In this document: positions 59,848 to 64,000 of the stretch, in pieces | Position numbering within the stretch: the first letter of the stretch is position 1 | Layout: every line of letters starts with the position of its first letter | Source of the DNA: Halomonas maura | Lineage (GTDB): Bacteria; Pseudomonadota; Gammaproteobacteria; Pseudomonadales; Halomonadaceae | Length of the DNA: 64,000 nt | Direction: 5' to 3' | Assembly (NCBI RefSeq): GCF_030409305.1 | Contig: NZ_JAUFPQ010000017.1 | Coordinates: forward strand, 194,106-258,105 | Translations under genes and position numbers: made by a program | The notes under the pieces: model-generated | Databases searched by the model: none | What the model was told of the DNA's origin: nothing | What the model saw: the letters and a program-made list of their open reading frames with translations, nothing else

Positions 59848-61287
59848 TCAGGCTTCGAGGTAGACCACATGGCTGTGGGTGTACTCGTAGAGGCCGTGCT
59901 TGCCGTCGGCGCCGCCGATGCCCGACTTGCGCACCCCGGCATGGAAGCCCTGCATGGCCTCGAAGTTCTCGCGGTTGATGTAGGTTTCGCCGTAGTCGAT
60001 CTCGCGGCAGGCGCGCATGGCACTGGCCAGGTTGCGGGTATAGATCGACGAGGTCAGGCCGTAGTCGGAGTCGTTGGCCAGGGCGATGGCCTCGTCCATG
60101 TCCTCGACCACCTGGATCGGTAACACCGGGCCGAACACCTCCTGGCGCATGATCTGCATGTCCTGGCGGCAGCCGGTCAGCACGGTGGGCTGGTAGTGGT
60201 AACCACCGGGCCGGTCGCCGACCCCACCGCCGGTGACCAGCTCGGCGCCGTCGGCCAGCGCGGTCTGGACCATGGCGCCGACCTTGTCGAGGCCGGCCTG
60301 GTTGATCAGCGGGCCCATCTCGACGTCGGGCTGGGCCAGGGGGTCGCCATAGGTGGTCGCCCCCATCGCCTGGGCCATGCGTTCGATGAACTCGTCGGCA
60401 ACCCCGCGCTGGACGTAGACCCGCTCGGCGCAGTTGCAGACCTGGCCGCTGTTGATGATGCGCGAGCCACGGATCGCCTTGACCGCCAGGTCGATATCGG
60501 CGTCGTCGAGCACGATGGCGGGCGCCTTGCCGCCCAACTCCAGGTTGAGCTTGGTGATGTTGTCGGCGGCGCTGGCCATGATCCGCGAGCCGGTGGCGAC
60601 GCTGCCGGTGAAGCTGATCATGTCGACCTCGGGGCTGGCGGTCAGGGCGTGGCCGGTGGTGGCGCCGCTGCCGCTGACCACGTTGAACACCCCCGCCGGC
60701 AGGCCGACCGTGTCGAGCAGCCTGGCGAACTCGAAGCAGTTGTTGGGGGTTTCCTCGCTCGGCTTGATGACGATGGTGTTGCCGGTCACCAGCGCCGGCG
60801 CCATCTTGCGGGCGATTAGGAAGAACGGGAAGTTCCACGGCAAAATACCGGCCACCACGCCGAGCGGCTTGCGGAACAGGAAGATGTTCTCGTTGGGGCG
60901 GTCGCTCTCGATGATCTCGCCCTCGATGCGCCGCGCCCACTCGGCCATGTAGTCGAGGTAGTCGGCGGTGAAGTTGACCTCGGTCTCGGCCAGCGCCGTG
61001 ACCTTGCCCTGCTCCTGGGTGATGATGCGCGCCAGGCGCGGCACGTCCTCGCGGATCTTCGCGGCGATCCGGCGCAGGAAGGCGGCGCGTTCGACGGCGG
61101 GTTTGGCCGCCCAGGCCTTCTGGGCGCCGCGGGCCGCGGCCAGGGCACGCTCGACGTCCTCGGCGCGCGACTCGGGGACCCGCGACAGCGTCTCGCCGGT
61201 CGCGGGGTTATGGACTTCGAGGTGCTCGCTGGCGGCCTCGAAGGTGCCGTCGATGTAGTTCTGGTAGACCGGTTGCTGGCGGGTCAT
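59848..61287 (-). CDS. aldA: Lactaldehyde dehydrogenase
   Basis: 479 residues from the ATG at 61287. ALDH superfamily with catalytic Cys in SGQVCNCAERVYV, a phrase shared with E. coli AldA, the ELGGKAPAIVLDDADID motif with the general-base Glu, and PWNFPFFLIARKMAPAL for the cofactor. It oxidises L-lactaldehyde, the product of the neighbouring aldolase, to L-lactate. The gap to the aldolase gene is 47 bp. Glycolaldehyde is a likely side substrate. Confidence 0.93.
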   Translation of the reverse strand: MTRQQPVYQNYIDGTFEAASEHLEVHNPATGETLSRVPESRAEDVERALAAARGAQKAWAAKPAVERAAFLRRIAAKIREDVPRLARIITQEQGKVTALAETEVNFTADYLDYMAEWARRIEGEIIESDRPNENIFLFRKPLGVVAGILPWNFPFFLIARKMAPALVTGNTIVIKPSEETPNNCFEFARLLDTVGLPAGVFNVVSGSGATTGHALTASPEVDMISFTGSVATGSRIMASAADNITKLNLELGGKAPAIVLDDADIDLAVKAIRGSRIINSGQVCNCAERVYVQRGVADEFIERMAQAMGATTYGDPLAQPDVEMGPLINQAGLDKVGAMVQTALADGAELVTGGGVGDRPGGYHYQPTVLTGCRQDMQIMRQEVFGPVLPIQVVEDMDEAIALANDSDYGLTSSIYTRNLASAMRACREIDYGETYINRENFEAMQGFHAGVRKSGIGGADGKHGLYEYTHSHVVYLEA

Positions 61288-61334
61288 GGCGAAGTCTCCG
61301 TTGGCGTGGTTGACGGATGTACGTGGTCGGACAC

Positions 61335-62135
61335 TCAGTACAGGCGCGAAGGCGCGGCGGCCTCGCGCTGCTCCCGGTAGCGTCCCAGGTTGGCGATGGC
61401 GGCCTGGCGCAGCAGGCTGATGTCGATGCCCACGGCGATGAAACGACAGCCCAGCGAGGCGTAGTGGCGAGCGTCGTCCTCCTGGGGCGCCAGGATGCCC
61501 ACCGCCTTGCCGGCGGCCTGGCCCACGCGAATGACGTGGGCGATTCTCTCCTGCACCGCCGGATGGCCCGGATCGCCGGGATAGCCGAGGTTGATGGACA
61601 GGTCGGCGGGGCCGACGAAGACCGCATCGACGCCCTCCACGGCGGCGATCGCCTCGGCGTTCTCGACGCCGAGCCGCGATTCCACCTGGACGATCAGGCA
61701 CAGCTCCTGGTGAGCGGTGGCCAGGTAGTCGGCGACCCCGTCCCAGCGCGTGGCCCGCGCCAGGCCGCCGCCGACGCCGCGGATGCCGTGGGGCGGGTAG
61801 CGCATGGCGCGCACCAGCGCCTCGGCCTGCTCGGCGCTCTCGACCATCGGCACCATCAGGGTCTGGGCGCCGATATCCAGCAGCTGCTTGATCAGGGCGG
61901 GATCCTGGTTGACGGTGCGGACCACCGGCGCCGAGGCGTAGGGCGCCACGGCCTGCAGCTGGGCGAGGATCGACGGCACGCTGTTGGGGGCATGCTCGCC
62001 ATCGATCAGCAGCCAGTCGTAGCCGGTGGAGGCGCAGATCTCGGCGGCGTAGCCGGTGCCGAAACCGGCCCACAGGCCGTACTGGGTGTCCGCCCGGTCG
62101 AGGGCGGCCTTGAAAGCGTTGGGGGGCAGGTGCAT
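61335..62135 (-). CDS. 2-keto-3-deoxy-L-rhamnonate aldolase (HpcH/HpaI family)
   Basis: 266 residues, class II pyruvate aldolase barrel. Catalytic His in LLIDGEHAPN, the metal site in IVQVESRLGVENAEAI (Glu) and VFVGPADLSINLGYPG (Asp), as in RhmA and GarL. Its place between rhamnose dehydrogenase and lactaldehyde dehydrogenase makes 2-keto-3-deoxy-L-rhamnonate cleavage to pyruvate and L-lactaldehyde the best reading. 5-keto-4-deoxyglucarate aldolase (GarL) is the alternative and would also suit an acid-sugar island. Confidence 0.88.
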   Translation of the reverse strand: MHLPPNAFKAALDRADTQYGLWAGFGTGYAAEICASTGYDWLLIDGEHAPNSVPSILAQLQAVAPYASAPVVRTVNQDPALIKQLLDIGAQTLMVPMVESAEQAEALVRAMRYPPHGIRGVGGGLARATRWDGVADYLATAHQELCLIVQVESRLGVENAEAIAAVEGVDAVFVGPADLSINLGYPGDPGHPAVQERIAHVIRVGQAAGKAVGILAPQEDDARHYASLGCRFIAVGIDISLLRQAAIANLGRYREQREAAAPSRLY

Positions 62136-62192
62136 CGGGGGTCCTCGGCGCGCGGCCAGCGAATTAAGCGAATGGATGGTTAGGCGACAGGC

Positions 62193-62963
62193 TTACTGCA
62201 GGTTGACGAACATGCCGCCGTCGACCAGCAGCGAGGCGCCGGTGACGTACTGCGACATGTCGGAGGCGAGGAAGGCGATGGGGCCGGCCAGGTCGTCCGG
62301 ACGCCCCAGGCGGCCCAGCGGCGTACGGCTGACCATGTACTCGCGCTTCTCGGCGTCGGCCAGGTCATCCTTGTTGATATCGGTCTCGATGGTGCCGGGC
62401 AGCAGCGCGTTGCAGCGGATCCCGTAGGGCCCCAGGGCGATGGCGCAGGACTGCATCAACGACAGCAGGCCGGCCTTGGTCGGGGTGTAGTGGGTCTGCA
62501 TGCCGCCGCCCACCAAAGCGCTGATCGAACTCACGGCGATGATCGCGCCGCCGCGGCCCTGGCGCTTCATCTGGTTGGCGGCCGCCTGGACGGCGAAGAA
62601 GGCGCCGTTCAGGTTGGTGTTGACCGTCTCCAGGTAGAGCTCCTTCGGCATGTCGAGGAAGGCATGGAAGGGGCAGATGCCGGCGTTGTTGACGAAGACG
62701 TCGACGCCGCCGAAGTGTTCCACCGCCGCCTCGACCAGCTTGTCGCCGGTGTCGGCATCGCCGGCCGGCGCACCGACGGCGCAGGCGCGGCGGCCGAGGG
62801 CCTCGATCTCGGCGATCAGTTCGTCGACGGCGGGGCGGCTGGAGGCGCTGCCGCTGTAGCCGATGACCACGTTGGCGCCCTGGCGGGCGCATTCCAGGGC
62901 GGCGGCCCGCCCAATGCCCCGGGAGGCGCCGGTGATGATGACGGATTTATCGTTGAGCAGCAT
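62193..62963 (-). CDS. L-rhamnose 1-dehydrogenase (SDR)
   Basis: 256 residues. TGASRGIG nucleotide motif, NNAGICPF, catalytic Ser in VSSISALVG and YTPTK (Tyr-x3-Lys). The C-terminal stretch from GPYGIRCNALLPGTIETDI to VTGASLLVDGG closely follows bacterial L-rhamnose dehydrogenases of the non-phosphorylated pathway. First step: L-rhamnose to L-rhamnono-lactone with NAD(P)+. The neighbouring lactonase, aldolase and AldA complete the route except for rhamnonate dehydratase. Confidence 0.88.
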   Translation of the reverse strand: MLLNDKSVIITGASRGIGRAAALECARQGANVVIGYSGSASSRPAVDELIAEIEALGRRACAVGAPAGDADTGDKLVEAAVEHFGGVDVFVNNAGICPFHAFLDMPKELYLETVNTNLNGAFFAVQAAANQMKRQGRGGAIIAVSSISALVGGGMQTHYTPTKAGLLSLMQSCAIALGPYGIRCNALLPGTIETDINKDDLADAEKREYMVSRTPLGRLGRPDDLAGPIAFLASDMSQYVTGASLLVDGGMFVNLQ

Positions 62964-63040
62964 GTCGGGCTCCTGAAACTGGCGGTTGAGGCCGGTCCCG
63001 CCTCGCGGGGACAGGACCGGATACGAGGGCGTTGTCGTTC

Positions 63041-63934
63041 CTAAAGGCGATAGATGCGCCGGGCGTTGTCCACGAACAGCGCCCGCGTTTCGTCCGACGA
63101 GGCATCCGCGACGATCTCGGCATAGGCGTGCCAGATCGCCGGATACCGGGCATAGAGGCCGTCCACCGGGAAGTTGGAGGCGAACATGCAGCGCTCCACC
63201 CCGAAGACATCGATCGCCTCCAGGATCAGCGGGCGGAGGCTGCCGACCGTCCAGTGGTGATCGAGCATGCCGAAGCCGCTGAGCTTGAGGCTGACGTTGT
63301 CACGCGCAGCCAGCAGACGCAGACCGTCGCGCCACTCGCGCCAGCCGGCCACGCCCTGGCGATCCACGTACATGCCGGCATGGTTGACCACCAACGGGAT
63401 CTCCGGATGGGCCTCGGCCAGGCGTGCCGCCTGAGGCATCTGCGACGGGTAGAGCTGGAGATCGAACGACAGCTCATGCCGCGCCAGCAGACGGAAGTTG
63501 TCGCACCAGGCCGGCTCGGCCATGTAGTGGCGGCCGACGTAGTCGTACAGGGGGTCGGCATGGACGTTGAGGATCTGGCGCACGCCACGCACCCGGTCGG
63601 ACATCGCGCACTGGGCCGCGAGCCGCTCGCCGGCCTCCGGCCGCGACAGGTCGGCCCCCACCACCAGGGCGGTGGGCAGCACCGGCTCGCCCCCCTCCTC
63701 GACCAGCCCGGCCAGCCAGCGGGTCTCGGCCAGCGGATCGACGGCGTCGGCCTCGACATGCACCGCACCCAGCAGTTCGATGTCGCCGGCGTCGGCCAGC
63801 AGATCCCGCGGCCCGTAGTCGCGGGCCATCGGCGAGTAGTCACCGAGCAGGTTGGGGGACGGGTGCTCGAGCCAGGGCTGGTTGCCCTGGGCGAGGTCCC
63901 AGAAATGCACATGGGGGTCGATCACTTGCATCAT
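63041..63934 (-). CDS. Amidohydrolase-family L-rhamnono-lactonase
   Basis: 297 residues. Metal-dependent TIM-barrel hydrolase of the COG3618 type: H-x-H in VIDPHVHFWD, VVNHAGMYVD, KLSGFGMLDHH and the late CMFASNFPVD Asp motif. These enzymes open L-fucono- or L-rhamnono-1,4-lactones. Context (rhamnose dehydrogenase directly downstream) favours rhamnonolactone. Its ATG overlaps the stop of the next upstream gene by 4 bp (ATGA). Confidence 0.88.
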   Translation of the reverse strand: MMQVIDPHVHFWDLAQGNQPWLEHPSPNLLGDYSPMARDYGPRDLLADAGDIELLGAVHVEADAVDPLAETRWLAGLVEEGGEPVLPTALVVGADLSRPEAGERLAAQCAMSDRVRGVRQILNVHADPLYDYVGRHYMAEPAWCDNFRLLARHELSFDLQLYPSQMPQAARLAEAHPEIPLVVNHAGMYVDRQGVAGWREWRDGLRLLAARDNVSLKLSGFGMLDHHWTVGSLRPLILEAIDVFGVERCMFASNFPVDGLYARYPAIWHAYAEIVADASSDETRALFVDNARRIYRL

Positions 63935-64000
63935 TGGTCTCCGGGTCGGAACGCGAACACCTCGTCGAGCGGGACGCTGACGGGGGCGTTGTCCTCGTGA
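63931..64000 (-). CDS. 3' end of an unidentified gene of the rhamnose operon
   Basis: The last 22 codons (reading HEDNAPVSVPLDEVFAFRPGDQ in two halves: HEDNAPVSVPLD, then EVFAFRPGDQ) end in TGA overlapping the lactonase start. Family not recognisable from so short a piece; rhamnonate dehydratase would be the missing enzyme, but the sequence seen does not prove it. Confidence 0.5.
   Translation of the reverse strand, partial: HEDNAPVSVPLDEVFAFRPGDQ

Noticed and set aside
61288-62073. N-terminal extension of AldA over the aldolase gene
   Set aside because: The extension is low-complexity, overlaps a complete aldolase in another frame, and AldA homology begins at the ATG at 61287.

Overview
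The window is a G+C-rich gammaproteobacterial chromosome segment. Gene families, codon use and repeat style point to Halomonadaceae (Halomonas or a close relative); this is inference from content, since no rRNA marker is present. Most genes run at roughly 65-75% G+C. Two stretches are clearly AT-richer (about half G+C in lines counted by eye): 21.9-28.4 kb and parts of 50-53 kb. No tRNA, rRNA, CRISPR array, transposase or integrase was recognised.

Layout. 0-2.5 kb: end of a LysR regulator, then a convergent two-gene operon of a 2-oxoglutarate dioxygenase and an HD-domain oxygenase, best read as TmpA-TmpB (oxidative cleavage of 2-trimethylaminoethylphosphonate to glycine betaine and phosphate). 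2.5-9.4 kb: DUF1415 protein, endonuclease V, SbcD-SbcC and an SDR. 9.5-15.6 kb: secreted beta-propeller, SWIM zinc-finger protein, a two-gene block (small conserved protein plus PhzF-like enzyme) bracketed by direct copies of a REP-like motif, and a membrane/secreted pair of unknown function. 16.1-20.8 kb: D-galactonate operon dgoR-dgoD-dgoK-dgoA-lactonase (De Ley-Doudoroff route). 21.0-21.6 kb: ABM-domain membrane protein.

21.9-28.5 kb is the most unusual region: a low-G+C island with two different ATP-grasp ligases and a cytosolic-looking M14 carboxypeptidase on one strand. Divergently, a 70-codon ORF overlaps an M20 glutamate-carboxypeptidase-like gene by ATGA. Ligases plus two tail-trimming peptidases suggest an amino-acid-adding and amino-acid-removing peptide-modification system that I cannot match to a named pathway.

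28.6-43.5 kb is chromosomal housekeeping and redox functions: AraC, AhpD-like, MAPEG, PNPOx-like, two glutathionyl-hydroquinone reductases with GST and LysR partners, ArgE, a class I amidotransferase, a DMT exporter, DeaD and YaiI. The 3' end of yaiI has been amplified into a 162-bp in-frame tandem array. Pirin, an M23 endopeptidase and an ABC exporter follow.

47.8-64.0 kb is a plant-cell-wall sugar island. One arm handles pectin and rhamnogalacturonan fragments: KduI, KduD, KdgR-like regulator, KdgM porin, TRAP transporter, GH105 unsaturated rhamnogalacturonyl hydrolase and a TIM-barrel isomerase. The convergent arm encodes non-phosphorylated L-rhamnose catabolism: rhamnonolactonase, rhamnose dehydrogenase, KDR aldolase and AldA, plus an NCS1-type permease with a 67-aa membrane partner and a GntP permease. 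The two arms fit together, because rhamnogalacturonan breakdown releases both unsaturated uronates and rhamnose.
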